NCBI GenBank assembly: GCA_022495005.1
Contig: JAGYXB010000184.1
Location: 760,374 to 824,373 of the forward strand
Direction: 5' to 3'
From: Rhyacophila brunnea
Taxonomy: Eukaryota; Arthropoda; Insecta; Trichoptera; Rhyacophilidae
DNA: 64,000 nucleotides
Part shown: one piece after another, positions 46,641 through 58,884 of the stretch
Position numbering within the stretch: position 1 is the stretch's first letter
Layout: each line of letters starts with the position of its first letter
The notes under the pieces: generated by a model
What the model was told of the DNA's origin: nothing
The model's input: only the letters and a program-made list of their open reading frames with translations
The model's database searches: none
Program-made: the position numbers and the translations under genes

Positions 46641-46977
46641 ATATTTTATAATATACCTACTCCTTTCTTCATGCATCAGTACCTATTTTAAATAGGCGGG
46701 TTTTGAAGACGTAATCAAAATATGTAGGTATAAAAGTTTATAAATAATTCTGCCATGAGAGATGCAGATGACAGTGCAAAGGTGCAATGGTAGGCCAAAA
46801 TATTACTGTATTTCAGAATGGTCATGATCACAGAATCATTTTTTTTAACTATTATAATCTAGACATACATTCTTGGTACATTGGACTCGTCTATAGTCTA
46901 TGAGATACATTCTTCTTGGAAGAGATTGTAGGGCTCCAGGTAATGTCGTATACCTACTTCTATCATAGTTGCATATC

Positions 46978-47679
46978 TTCGCCCCAAAAGCAAAAGGGCA
47001 CTTGTGCATAAATTGAGTTTAGGAGAAAAACGCATTTTAAGTGTTTTTGGAGTGAAAAAAATCGTGGAGAGGTTATTACTTAATATTTTGAAATGAAATT
47101 TTGAACACATATGACCTAATTACTCAAGATTGAAATGCATTTTTTTTTTATATAAGTAATTTGTCAATTTTTGATTTTTAAGAGGTTTTCAGTCACTTGT
47201 TAACTTTTTCCTATATGCATTTATGAATAGCTTTATCTTCATCTTTTGATTTGCGAGCGTCCACTTTACGCTTATTGTGATCTTCCAAAATATTTATTTG
47301 GGCCTCTTTGTCCGCTGCCAACATGTTTTTAAATTTTTCAAAAATTTCACAAGTGCCTTTTTTGTGTACAAAGGCCCTTTCTTACTCACTTTTAAATAAT
47401 GACACTTGTTACCTTTATCCTATATTATTTTTGTAAACATTGCACATAGTTCCTAAAATCGTGTACATGTTACCTTTTTCTTATACATTAAATGAAGATC
47501 AGTTTACAAACAGTTTACACAAGTAACCTTTATTTTTTTTGCTCAATTGTGAATTCATGGGGTTTGCTTCACAAATGCCGTTTTGCCCATAATGTAGAGA
47601 AAAAAATTACGAAGAAAACTGCATTCATAACTCAAAACCGTCAAAATTGCACATGTGCCCTTTTGCTTTTGGGGCGACG
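46978..47679. mobile_element. MITE with ~28-bp TIRs and a subterminal repeat array (~700 bp)
   Basis: CTTCGCCCCAAAAGCAAAAG followed by GGCACTTGTGC at the left is inverted at the right (GCACATGTGCCCTTTTGCTT then TTGGGGCGACG). Variants of ACA(A/T)GT(G/A)..CTTT recur between them: about 47194, 47349, 47402, 47466, 47518 and 47651. The repeated motif is the inner part of the TIR, so it likely marks transposase-binding sites. No ORF of note. Confidence 0.8.
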
Positions 47680-47815
47680 ATATTATCCTCCGCAAGGACC
47701 TTTCTCTCGAATATATCCAGCGCACTCATTGGCCTTGGCGAAATTCCGACACTCCAACTCATATGTCAATACTAGTCGGATCAACGACTTTTAAATGCAT
47801 CCTGAAACCAGATAG

Positions 47816-47941
47816 GACGGTCAGAGGTCGACTGTTAGGCCCAAACTCCAGTGGTTGGACGGTGTCAACAATGATACTAGCGGTTTAGGATACTGGCCCA
47901 AGAGGCAGAAAAACGGCTTCTATAGCTGGACAATACCGTAA
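47816..47941 (+). pseudogene. LINE ORF2 C-terminal fragment
   Basis: The frame DGQRSTVRPKLQWLDGVNND then TSGLGYWPKRQKN matches the G.R..GRPKLRWLDGV..D...LG...W block of LINE reverse transcriptase tails. It ends at TAA 47939-47941. Short and degraded. Confidence 0.65.
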
Positions 47942-48315
47942 CTCTTTAGTATTATTGCTCTGACGTGTGCTCCTTGGTGAAAAGAAGTGAAAGCTATAAA
48001 TCATGGATTATTTTCAATGATACAAATACAATGCAAAACATAAAGACAGAGCACTTAAACGTATTATTCTTATGTGCATTGTAAAGTATCCCACAATCCT
48101 TATAACGTTATAACTGTAATAAAATCATATTACATGTAAGTGAACAATGCAGAATGCTTGAAATTCTAGGAAGGTAAGTAGGAGTTATTCTCGTGGAAGA
48201 CAGAATTTAATTCATTTTGTAGGGAACGTCTTCTGAAAGAGAATCATTTTCTTTGTTTCAAAGAGAAGCTCGAATACAAGATCTTCTTGACTGTAGTGGT
48301 GATTTTTAAATGCAT

Positions 48316-48332
48316 GTGTGTGTGTGTGTGTC
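48316..48332 (+). repeat. (TG)n microsatellite
   Basis: ATGTGTGTGTGTGTGTGTC, eight TG units. Confidence 0.9.
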
Positions 48333-48753
48333 AGCTTTACCTGTGAAATATTTCACCTCAACCGCATTAAATGGGGAGAAAGAATTTACGGTGACAAAGT
48401 GCAGTTGGCAAACGGTTCTTTAACTTTTTACATATACTAGGAAGTGTTGATTGATGTTTGCAATAAACACACACGTCGTCAGAGTTGTTGTGTAGATATT
48501 ACATTACAAGCAAAGAATAAATAAATATATAGGTAGGTAACTACTAATTTCTTTGTTAACAGGTGTGCGCATTGTAGAGATGTATAATTTAATTATTCAA
48601 TTTCCAACCTAACACTAAGTACTTAAAATCGTTGGGCCACATTGTGCATATTATGTGGCTGTGGGTGACTCAAATAACGAAGTGTCTGGGCATTAGAGAT
48701 GTACGCGGACAGGTGCGGGGGTCCATGGTGAATATTAAGAGGTACGGCAGTAG

Positions 48754-48806
48754 GCAGTGTACGAGCAGTTAGTAGTTAGCTGTTTGTGAACTTTCTCGTC
48801 TCCACA
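48754..48806 (+). promoter_or_regulatory. Candidate transcription start and 5' non-coding exon
   Basis: GGCAGTGTACGAGCAGTTAG resembles an insect initiator (CAGT), with GAATATTAA about 25 bp upstream. The presumed exon ends CGTCTCCACA^GTGAGTCGC, a good donor at 48806. The surrounding 150 bp are GC-rich. The next plausible plus-strand acceptor with a start codon is at 52041. The link is an inference. Confidence 0.3.
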
Positions 48807-50660
48807 GTGAGTCGCATCCGCCCGTCGTTTGTTACGCAGCGTATCCGTATGGGTATGCCCATGCAAAGAGTACCAATGATAAATGCACTCCTCAGCGTGT
48901 GGTTACCACACGTGGCTATGTTTAATGTCTGTTCACGGCGTTGTTGATAATTAGTAATTATTAGACACTATCCGTTTACCTAATAAACAAATTTAATACC
49001 AATCATATTTTTTATAATGAAGCTCATTCATTTTGAAAGATGTTCAACTAAAAATCTAACTGCATGCCAGTGTATGATAACTGTGACGTATAGGTAATTC
49101 GTTAAACGTAATAACGAATACTGACATTAAATTTAGTATGAAATTCAATATAAATATTTTTGTCAAGTGGATCAAATTTATATTTTGATTGTGCATAATA
49201 TAGATTTAATTGTACTACGTATGTATAATGGTAATGCTAGAGGATGACGAAAGGTGGGAATGTATGAAAGTATTTTTTTTAAAACCTAATACGTTTTCCA
49301 AGTTATTCTTGAATAGTCCCGAGATGAGGGAGAGAGATGAGCCTGTCCCATTCTTAGTTTTATACATGTAGACAAGTCGTTTATTTTTTAGTCTTGATAG
49401 CTACGTTACAATTGAAATAGCCATCGACTAATAAAACAACATACTTTATATTATCATTTTGTAATCAATAATCGTCTGTACATAGGTACACGAAATCTCT
49501 GAAATATAATAATACATAGTTATCTAGGTACTAACACCCTCTTTTTATGACAGCACCAACAAAACCGATTCGTCACACATTTCGATTTACGCTTACGCCG
49601 CATTCACAGGGTCCATTCAATTGCTTTGAACTGAATAGTATTTTAAAATTCAGTTCCGATCTACCTGTCAAATCAAGATTAGAGGATTATTCACTAAATA
49701 TGCCAATGGGGCGGTTTGTTACTACCTATTTCATCCGCAAAGTTATTTAATATATATATTTCTTGTGAAGATTTTCCATCTAATGATTACAACGAATAGA
49801 TGACTACTTTAATATAAATTTATGTATTTTCATAACAATAGAAGATAACGATAGTAGGTACCTACCATATATAAACGAGACAATAAATTTATATAAAATT
49901 TTGCACAATTTCAAAACGGAACTCAGCTATGAATGAGATAATAATTGAATAAGCAAGCGCATCGCAGGTTTTTGAATCGGGCACCGCTTCCGCGCCACCC
50001 CCGCGGGCGAAACTTTGAAAACAAGCGGCAAATAAGTGGAAGATAAGAGTTTTCTGGTGTGCACCGGAGTCTTTTGTGGGTGGGCAATTTATGAGAATTT
50101 ATGCATTTGACGTCAGCATCCAACCGGAGACCGGCCAACGCTATCTGTCTGCCACTGGCCTAACTATCGCTTCTTTCCACTTTGCAAGCAATCCATTACC
50201 AGTTAAGTTGGTAAGTCTTGCAAAGTACTACGTACGAGTAGCATCTCATTTTTTTTATCTTATCTTTATTTACTTACAAAATATTAATCATAATCTTATA
50301 AAGACTTGAAGGTAATTCGTGAGCCAACTATAAGTATGAGCCACCCAACAGTCACCAATGGTCGATTGAGTTATGAGTGAAAAGTAGGAATTATTCTATT
50401 TTGCCCACGACTCTAGGGAACGATCTAAAATGACATTTCACGACCAGGTCAGGACAATCGTTTTAAGAGTCTGTCGGTGTAATTTGAGCTTTAGAATAAG
50501 GAACGATTGAGGATGTTCATTAGAATGAGGTTTGTTTGTAGACACGAACCATTGGTTCAATCTCAATTTAAGTTGGTAGATTATACGTTTTATAACTTTG
50601 CACTTTTTACTACACTAAAACGTCTCTTTGCCTGATTACGTCGCATAAAATTAGATCAAA
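48807..50660. other. Non-coding stretch with a GC-rich patch
   Basis: 49965-50210 is GC-rich (CGCGCCACCCCCGCGGGCGA) and contains TTGACGTCAGC (a CRE-type octamer). It could be a regulatory region or exon, but no splice-bounded frame stands out. Confidence 0.3.
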
Positions 50661-50661
50661 T

Positions 50662-51087
50662 CGTCGGTCCCTATAAAAAAAGTCGGATCTGCAAAATGCT
50701 TTTTTTCAGTACGAGCAATCAAAGATGTTTCATCAAATATCCTTTGTGACCTATTGCTTGCCATAATAAATACAAATACGGGTTATAGAAACTTTTCTAA
50801 ACGTTTATAAAAACATCCGTCTGTCCGGTGAACATAGCAGCAACTGTCAGATCCGACGCATCTTGCTCACCCACGCCCAGCCAACAATGTCGGTTGGTAA
50901 GAACCGACATTGTTATTCGGACACTCTCGGTAGATCCGTCATTTTTAACTTGAATATCTCGAAATTTTTCAAACAAACAAAAAAACTATGATTGTGGTAT
51001 AAATGTTTAAAGTGTTTAAATAACTTTTACGTAATAATCCAAAAATGACAAAAATTCAGATCCGACTTTTTTAATATGGATCGACGA
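50662..51087. mobile_element. MITE with ~29-bp TIRs (~426 bp)
   Basis: CGTCGGTCCCTATAAAAAAA continuing GTCGGATCT is inverted at 51058-51086 (AGATCCGACTTTTTTAATAT ...), with about 3 mismatches. AAAT flanks both ends (50658-50661 and 51087-51090 overlap the boundary). Inside, AACAATGTCGGTT (50883-50895) and its exact inverse (50902-50914) form a 13-bp hairpin with a 6-nt loop. Confidence 0.82.
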
Positions 51088-51564
51088 AATGATACTCACT
51101 TGTATCTATATAATATGTAGTACCTATCTAATAAATAAATAGATAATATATCATGTGAAAAAATATTTTTAGAATATACCTATTACTAGAGCCGGAGTGC
51201 AAAGTTATGATGCATATACTCTACTGAAATTAAGGTTAAGAAATTTGACAGTATTACAAAAAATAATGTTTCAGAACCCATTGAATATCCACAGAAATAA
51301 ACATATTGATTGCAAAAAAAACTTGAATCACACTGGCCCTTCAGATCTATACATAGAGCGCAATTTTACCAACTGGATCACGGACAGCCGTTTATTATTA
51401 ATATTTCTTTGTAAGTCGTTTTCAAATTAAATATGAGGGAGCTCGAGTGACCTGTTGTGTTCTAGTTGAAGAATGAGAATGAGAGTGTGGTAGATTACTG
51501 ACAGTCTTGATACTGGATTGTAGATAACAGCCTACTTAAAGTTGGACAATGCCTCGTCTAGATA

Positions 51565-51680
51565 AATCCAGTGCTGGATGAAGATCTTTCCAAGCTGATT
51601 CAAGTACTCTCAGTACTGGGCATTACGTTGCCTATATTTCCGTAGTGGCTTAACCTTCTCTGCGATTAAGCGGGCCCTCT
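51565..51680 (-). pseudogene. RTE-like LINE tail, short and decayed
   Basis: On the minus strand it reads GAATCAGCTTGGAAAGATCT then TCATCCAGCACTGGAT. This parallels the 3' coding end of the LINE at 16740-17085 (AGAAAGCTTGGGGAGGCC then TTCATCCAGCAGTGGAT). No intact frame. Confidence 0.6.
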
Positions 51681-52040
51681 ATTTTACCTATTAATTTGGC
51701 ACCAGATTTGTGCAGCGATTGCCTATGCATGCAGAAATAGTAATTAGAAAGCTCGTCATAAATGACTAACTTCGTTCTAACTTTGAAATACAACAACATC
51801 AAAGCCCATTCACGAATAAATCAGTGTTGTAAAATCACGTAGCTAGGTATAACATAATTATAGTTTATATTAACAGAATATTAAAATATATCTTCTTATA
51901 ATTTTGTATAGACTAAGCTAACTAACGTTTGTATGTAATAAATAAATGAATCGATGTAACAAAAATTCAGTAAATTTAAAAAATAGTTAAGTTTAGGTGA
52001 CTCCATTCTACAGAGTTGATTGTTTGCAGCAATGTCTGTT

Positions 52041-52180
52041 TCAACGCTAGAGGCAAATCAGTAAACATGGGCACGATAAAAGCGGCTTGCAGTTTTGTAG
52101 TGGTATTGTTTGCTAGTACATTTATTGAAACAGGCATTGTAGCGAACAATTCTAATACACCCGTGAATCACCAATTGTGA
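52041..52180 (+). CDS. Candidate start-codon exon of a secreted protein
   Basis: After an acceptor-like TTGATTGTTTGCAG (ends 52030) the sequence runs to an ATG at 52067 in a good context (GTAAACATGG). The 37-codon frame reads MGTIKAACSFVVVLFASTFI, continuing ETGIVANNSNTPVNHQL, to a TGA at 52178-52180. The first 26 residues are a textbook signal peptide: a basic residue, an uninterrupted hydrophobic core, and a possible cleavage after IVA. An in-frame donor could lie at CACCC^GTGAATC (about 52163), giving a first coding exon of a larger secreted or membrane protein; otherwise it is a tiny peptide. The family is unknown. It may be joined to the candidate 5' exon at 48754-48806. Confidence 0.4.
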
Positions 52181-53239
52181 TACTGTATACTGATTTACAT
52201 ATTCCTACTGGAATTGGTTTGAAAGAGGATGAAAGCGTGAGAGATAGGGAATACGAGAGGGGCTGGTAGATATAGTTTTATATATAAATCGCAAATCTTA
52301 AAATGATGAACCGGAAGAAAAATAAAACATTTAATGATTTTCCCAAGTATTTAAATGTCAATTAATAATCCAAGAAAACTGATAAACAGCATGATTCGTC
52401 GAATGTTAAAATTGATGAAGTTGTCATTTTAACAAACACCTGGCACAAGACACACAATTATATTGATCAATATAAGCTGCTAGATGCGAATACCCATTGT
52501 CAATAATATAGTATTTCAATATTTGTTCAGGCCACTAGATAACTTAAAATAATAATATGTGCGCTCATAAAACACTGTAGAGTGGGTCGCTTCCTTTGAA
52601 TGCTCGCCCATCATTTGATCCGATCACCGGCCGGTGCTTAATATACTCTCGAGTCAACAGTTCTTATTGTACAAGATGTTTACACGCTGCTAACATTAAC
52701 TGACGATTTAATTGAAGAGTCAACTTTGAAAGTTGTCAAACGGCGTGCGACCGGTTTTAAAAACAGCTGTTCGCTTGCGGTTTTCGTCGTAAGCGTGTCT
52801 CAAGCTTCTCAACTTTGTATGACACTTCAAAATATTAGGTACTTAAATAAATCCTAAGTAGGTATTTTTACTACTAAATATGTGACTTAATTAGTTATGA
52901 CTCATTTTAATTGTTTGTCCAGCTTCTCGTAGCATGGTTCTCTTCCACGTCAACCCGTGATGTGTCCAGTAGTCTTTAAAAAATATTGCTTTCCCTTCTG
53001 GCTGTGTGGCTTATGTGGCCTGCAGATCTATTCAGAGCCATATCTTACAGAGCCGATCTTTCACGTATATTTCTGTCAGAAAATCTTCACCTCTACCTTC
53101 TATGGCGATTAATTAGTTAATCACAAAACGACAGAATAAAATCGTAATTTAAAAAATACGAGATGGAATTGAGCATGGCGTATTTTGTCTTGGTCTGTGT
53201 TGGATATCATGAATTTTATAAAATCTAGGATATTTTTGG
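52181..53239. other. Non-coding stretch
   Basis: I see no supported feature. Confidence 0.4.
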
Positions 53240-53413
53240 GCGATGATGCCGAGAGGACGATGACGCGCCGGGAGACAATGACTATGACGGCAGGAAGGAG
53301 TAGAAAAGGACCTCCATACTCTCGGTCTGTCTATCTGACGTTCTTGGTCAGGGGTGAGGGGCTGACGGAGAGCAATGTTTGAGGCGGCCAGGGACTACCA
53401 CGTGCTGCAGTGA
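53240..53413 (+). pseudogene. LINE ORF2 C-terminal fragment
   Basis: GRSRKGPPYSR (compare GRSRKGRPRKRW) and GEGLTESN, then after one frameshift MFEAARDYHVLQ to TGA at 53411-53413. This resembles the LTE.NVFEAARDR..W ending of RTE/L2-like proteins. Confidence 0.6.
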
Positions 53414-54194
53414 CAGAGCGTATGATGATGATTTGAATTAAAAAATAATTATTTAAATTCTAATGGATTCAAGCTCTGTACTATTCCATTTAAGTCGTTT
53501 TTTGCGACCCGTTTTTAAATTCAAATTCCATCTAGTACCTTCAGTCGATAGTATTAAAATAATTATTTATTATAAAATAAGTATTTTAATCATAAATAGG
53601 TTGGTATCAATTTTTTAACAATATGAAGAGAAATAGATTGTTTACCTACTCCGAGAGGCATACAAATATGTTTGATATCTCGACAGAAGTAAGAATACAT
53701 GAGTTGGTAGGTAGGTAGGTACTCTAATCTAATTCACAAGTTTATCTTACCTGAAAGTACTAACCTCCAACAAATTTTAACCGATTATTTTTGAAATATC
53801 AGTCACATTTTTTTAAATTTAATTTAACCGCTGTAGTCTACCCACTGTTAAGATTCCGTTATTCAATTTAAACGGACCTGACATATTAAAATGTTGAGAA
53901 GCTATAAAGAATGCAATCCAACATCGGATATTGTCAAACCGCAAAGGAAGCGTAGTATCCGTTTGCCAGCATTAGATACTTTTACATTTTTTTTTCTCAT
54001 AAAAAACTTGTTTTTGTCTGTAAGTAACGAAATATTAATATAACGTTAACATCCACATGCTTATTACTTACAAGCGAAGAACAATCTATGCTCAGATCTT
54101 AGATTTCAAGATTTAACGTAACTTAAGATTTTAAGTCAAAATAGTTGTTACGACTCTGCCGAGTATTTGGAGATAATTAATTACCATATGGTAG

Positions 54195-54382
54195 TTTTGG
54201 TTAGCCTCCAGGGAAAGCGAAGCAGAGGAAGAGCGTCTGCGCGATGGAGCGACCAAGTGAAAGAGCTGACTGGGGGCACCATCCATTCTGCCCTGAGAAA
54301 AGCGGAAGATCGAGAAGGATGGAAAGTCTTGGTCGCTCAAAGGATGGCGAAATTTAAATGTGGTCACGATCCTCAGCCATAA
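54195..54382 (+). pseudogene. LINE ORF2 C-terminus
   Basis: The open frame GKRSRGRASARWSDQVKELT, then LRKAEDREGWKVLVAQRM, ending CGHDPQP with TAA at 54380-54382. GKRSRGR...RW.D.V, A.DR.GW..LV and the HDPQ ending are typical of a LINE reverse-transcriptase C-terminus. This is the cleanest LINE tail in the 53-55 kb cluster. Confidence 0.85.
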
Positions 54383-54702
54383 GTGCACGACCAAGAAGAG
54401 AGAGATTATTATGTATCCAAATAGCTACATATTATAATTTTGTTAATAATCATAGTTTTGATATGTTAAAATAATGCAGGTATGTATAATCTATAATAAG
54501 TGAAACATTGCGGACTCAAAAGGAACCTGGTAAATGAAACTCAAATAATTCGAAAATTACGTAATTTGTGCCTCTAAATAAAATATTGATCTCACACTTT
54601 TTCTAAACCAATTTCTTTTAGTACCTACTAAATATGGGTGAGAAATATGGATCTTGGGTTCAAAAAATAAATGGGTAAGAAAGGAAGCAAATAAAAATAT
54701 TG

Positions 54703-54958
54703 GACATAACACAAAGCGTAAAGGCCTATCTATACTATAAGTGGAGGCGGACAGGCCTCATCGGTCAAAAAAGATCATCGCTGTTCAAATAACATCATCC
54801 AATGGTACCCAAGATAAATTATAGGGGGGACTGAGAGCTGAGACTGAGGCTAATCAAAGTTAGCAGAACTATCAGTAAAGTTAACGAAAGACTAAGAACC
54901 GTGAAGAATGGAGTAGAGACGGCGCGGACACGCGAAAATTACTGAAAACCATCTCAAA
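54703..54958 (+). pseudogene. RTE-like LINE tail, decayed
   Basis: DITQSVKAYLYYKWRRTGLI matches VRDVIDVAKQLKWRWAGHIA of the element at 16740-17085. HHPMVPKIN corresponds to IQWYPR, and TKNREEWSRDGADTRKL to the final DR.SW block. Several frameshifts and a stop. Confidence 0.7.
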
Positions 54959-57570
54959 AATAGCTCGGTTAGTTTAATGTTACACTTTTAAAAAAAATGT
55001 GACAATGAAGTGTCATTTAACTTATGTCGCAGCTGATTTAAAAAAATATGGCTTTATGGTAATTTCTTACCTACTAATCAATGTTCTAAATTTGGGTTTG
55101 TAGCCCGAAATGGTCATCACCCACATATAAATTGTAGAAATAACAAATACTTGTTCTCTATGGCTTCCAATTAACTACCCGGTTAGCGTTTTTTTCTTAC
55201 TAATAACTAACCGATTTAAACCGTCGGGATTTTGAAAATATTTTGCATGTTTAAATATTATTGATCTGGTACACGAGTGATACACAAAAAATTGCAAGTC
55301 TACGACACAGAGTTTTCATAACAAATATTATAATATTATGAACTAGTATAACATATAGTTTCATCGACATTGGGCAAGTTCGATACACATACCGTATGTA
55401 GGTGTATTTATGTTGAGCTCATCAATCAGCTGATCGGGACATTAGGGCAAAGCCCCCGCGATATGAAGATTAATTTACTTAATTGAAAAGGCGCGACCGA
55501 TGCACTCTGGCGTGAGTAACAACTCACCCCAATCAAAAACACTTTATCGTGAGAAATGATTCATATCTGCGCGCTAAAAAAGGTGAAAACAACTATACAA
55601 GGCTTTATGAGATGAATAATAGGTGAAAGTCATTACGATTACACAGCCGATCTAATGTATTCAGTGAATCACGAATAAGATGAGATGTTACTTAATTGCA
55701 AATTTAATACTTTTAGTAGAAAAATGAATAACTTAATCGTACGATTATTATTAATCAGTTTTTAATGGTATTTTTAAAAAAAAAACTTAATTATATTTTA
55801 TATGCGTTTAAATCAGGGGTTCGTAATCTTTTATATGCCTCGCATTCCCAGGAAATCTTTGATAACTGTTCGCACCTCTTATTATAAGTAATATCACATT
55901 TTAAAATGAATAAGTTTTTTTTTATTTTCCGAACAATTGATTCTACCACACCCAGTAGCTGTGGGTAGAAAAATTGAACGCAACCAAAAAAATAAGCATA
56001 ACACGCACATATAAATTGAATAAGTAGAAAAACATTTAAAATTTAAACAATAAAAACAATCCCGATTGTGAACGCCAATTCAACGACTGTTCTTGTTTAT
56101 AAATCTTATCATTCATTTATGTACCTACTGACTCTGTTTATTTAGAGTTTAGTCAAACACAAAAATACGACTAATAATTAATAATAATGCAGTGATATCC
56201 AAAATTTTTGCAACAGATGGTTGGCAGACCTGGCTTTACTAATAAAAAAAAAAAAAGACCTGGCTTTAGCTATTTCAAAAAAAGTCAAAAATATCCATTA
56301 TTGCCCGAGTATTTTTGTGTTAATTTAATCACCGTGACAGTTATGAGAACATTGAATGAAAATCTCTTTTGAGTTATTCCAGTTTAATCAATTTTCATTT
56401 CGGCTGATTCTCGTGATTTTAACGCTACAACCAGATCACATTCAAGTTTCTCTAAATATATTTTTTCTTCCCGCATGCCAAAGAAACGGGGACCTTGGAC
56501 TTAATTGGATAAAGAAGACAAAATATCAAAGCTTATTTATTTTTCTTTCGAATCACCCCATAATAGGCTCCCTACTCGAGCAAATGCGCTTGATATTTTT
56601 TTTTCTTTATTTGGAAGCAATTGAGCTCTTCTCTGAATGGAAGGCTATTCTGCTTTACAATGGTATACAAAACTATATATACACTTTTTTAACTACAGAC
56701 ATAAAGTTGAAAGTTGTAAAGTAGGTAGGTATAGATGTGTTAACTAAAGTTGAGGCGAAGCAATACTCACACAGACACATTGTTTACAAACAGAACATCA
56801 ACGTATACGCATGTTATCCTCTATTCGCTATAAGCGCAATAAGTAGGTGTACGCAAGACAATCGGCTATTTCTCGTAGACGTTATGCAATGTCCGTTGCC
56901 TCAGAAATGCACCAATACACATAATCTTTCGTGTCTGTATTCGTTATGGCTTGCCTCAAATCTGGCTGAGAGACCTATACACATCAGCGCGTCATAATTT
57001 TCCACACAATTTTCCACCAATCATACTGATCGGATAGTCAAACTTGGCCATCGAGTGACGGCACTGCTGTGTCCCAATAGTTCACAATAATTTAGTGTCG
57101 TGCAAATATTTCAGCTGATTCTATAATTTTTCCATTTGTCAATCAATTACAGGTGTTTAGTACCGTTTTATACAAATGTGCCCATTCGACGTCCTTCACC
57201 AAGGACTTATCTAATCTATTTTTTTTAAATAACTAAAAAATATATCGCGAGATAACGATATTATATTCATTCTATAATTATATCGTTATTATTTTCATGA
57301 CAACCGTACCTATATTATAATATGATTGTTTTGACCTGACTTGTCCTCATTTAAACATTCATAAACATCAAGTCGCCTTAATAACCACCAACACCAATGT
57401 TCAAAATGACACTTCTGCGATAATCAAGTTTAAACATTTTTAGGAATTCATTACCTTATCCTAGGATTATTATGAGCCTCACAATTTTGATTTATATAAT
57501 AATATTACTTATATGGGGTCTTGTTTTCTATTATATATTGTCTTTGGCACATCGAAAAATAACGTACATT
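54959..57570. other. Non-coding stretch; hAT-like terminus at 55815
   Basis: CAGGGGTTCGTAATCTTTTA (about 55815) followed by TGCCTCGCATTCCC resembles a hAT terminus, but no right end was found. 56245-56275 holds two near-copies of AAAGACCTGGCTTTA-type sequence. I see no gene. Confidence 0.4.
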
Positions 57571-57734
57571 CCTACAAACTTATCTAAAGAACGGTCAAAA
57601 ATGGAACTACGAACTACCATATGGACGCCACTTTGAAAACGTAATTCGAATGTCAGATTCTAGCCAGTTGCGAGTCTTGATTCGGTAGTTTTCGACAGTG
57701 GCTCCCCCATATATTCTTTAGACAAGTTTGTAGG
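57571..57734. mobile_element. Small MITE with 21-bp TIRs (164 bp)
   Basis: CCTACAAACTTATCTAAAGA at the left and, inverted, CCTACAAACTTGTCTAAAGA at the right, one mismatch. No target duplication was recognised. Confidence 0.8.
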
Positions 57735-57759
57735 TCTGTAGTTTTTTTATACGACATTA

Positions 57760-57933
57760 GTGCCTTTTTGGTTAATTATTTGTATTCTGTATTTAGGTGC
57801 GCAGTTTAGTGAAAAGTAAGGTCATTATTTCGCCCATTTCTAGATCCAGTAGCACTTCTGGTCTTTGACATATTAGAATTTGGTGTATTTATAGCATATC
57901 TATACACTTAAGTCAAATTAACCAAAAAGGCAC
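57760..57933. mobile_element. Small MITE with 19-bp TIRs (174 bp)
   Basis: GTGCCTTTTTGGTTAATTA at the left and, inverted, GTGCCTTTTTGGTTAATTT at the right, one mismatch. It lies only 25 bp from the preceding MITE. Confidence 0.8.
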
Positions 57934-57985
57934 GTTCGTGCATTTGGCTCCATTAGGACGAAGGTGATCAAAACATTCTGTGTGG

Positions 57986-58200
57986 AATTCAAATTCAAAT
58001 ATATTTATTAACTTATAGTGAATTTTACAAATTACAAATTCAAGACGTTCACAAAGTGAGATTTTTAAAACAGAAAAACAAAGAAATGGTACTAAAATTT
58101 TATAAAAAAACAAAGATATAGATGCAGTACATATTATAAAAACAGTATAAAGATTAAAGAGCAAATACAAAAAATATAAAATATACAATAGTATACATAT
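57986..58200. repeat. AT-rich tail-like sequence
   Basis: ATTCAAATTCAAATATATTT followed by A-rich text resembles the tail of a lepidopteran retroelement. The limits are uncertain. Confidence 0.3.
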
Positions 58201-58880
58201 ATTATAAATTATAATATGGAAGTACGCCGAATGACCTAAGTAGGTAGAATAGTATTAAAATTAAAGGATCACTTGAGAACCACTTCTCATTTACAAAATG
58301 TTGAAAACAGTTATCGCATAATTTGACATTGCAGTCGGTAAGTATATTCAAGTTGGTCACAAGTCCAAAAACAAAATGATAGGTAGTATACGTAATACAT
58401 ATTGTAATAGTAGATAAGTACGTAGATAATTAAATTTCATCTTCAGTTTCTTAGTTCAAAATATAGAGAACGATTCAGATGGAGATTCCGTCAAGTGGAC
58501 AGCACTTTTTTACTTTAATAATCGAATTACTTCGCAAAGAAACACTAATTTTTATCATTATTTTAAATCACCTAATAAAAGTTATCACATTTCATAAACT
58601 TGAAAATGCACTTCTCAAATGTGTTGATATTGACTTATAGGTAGGTACCTTCACTTAGTATCTATGCATATACTATACAGTACTTATATACTATATATAT
58701 ATAGCATGATAGATCGTTTCCCTCTTGCTTCATATGAGCCATATCTAAGCAATATAGCGTGAAACTGACTTAAACCATAGGGCGTTCAATAAATTGTAGT
58801 ACCAAAGCTTTCTTGTACATTATACGTTTGTTTGAATAATACGCTAAAGGCAGGGGATTCACCCTTGATTCTTGGGAGTC
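58201..58880. other. AT-rich non-coding stretch
   Basis: Only a short (TA)n tract near 58688-58703 stands out. Confidence 0.4.
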
Positions 58881-58884
58881 TGAT

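Noticed and set aside
56356..56724. 122-codon plus-strand frame, partly hydrophobic
   Set aside because: AT-rich codon use, Phe/Leu/Ile richness expected by chance, no splice or start context, no recognised motif.
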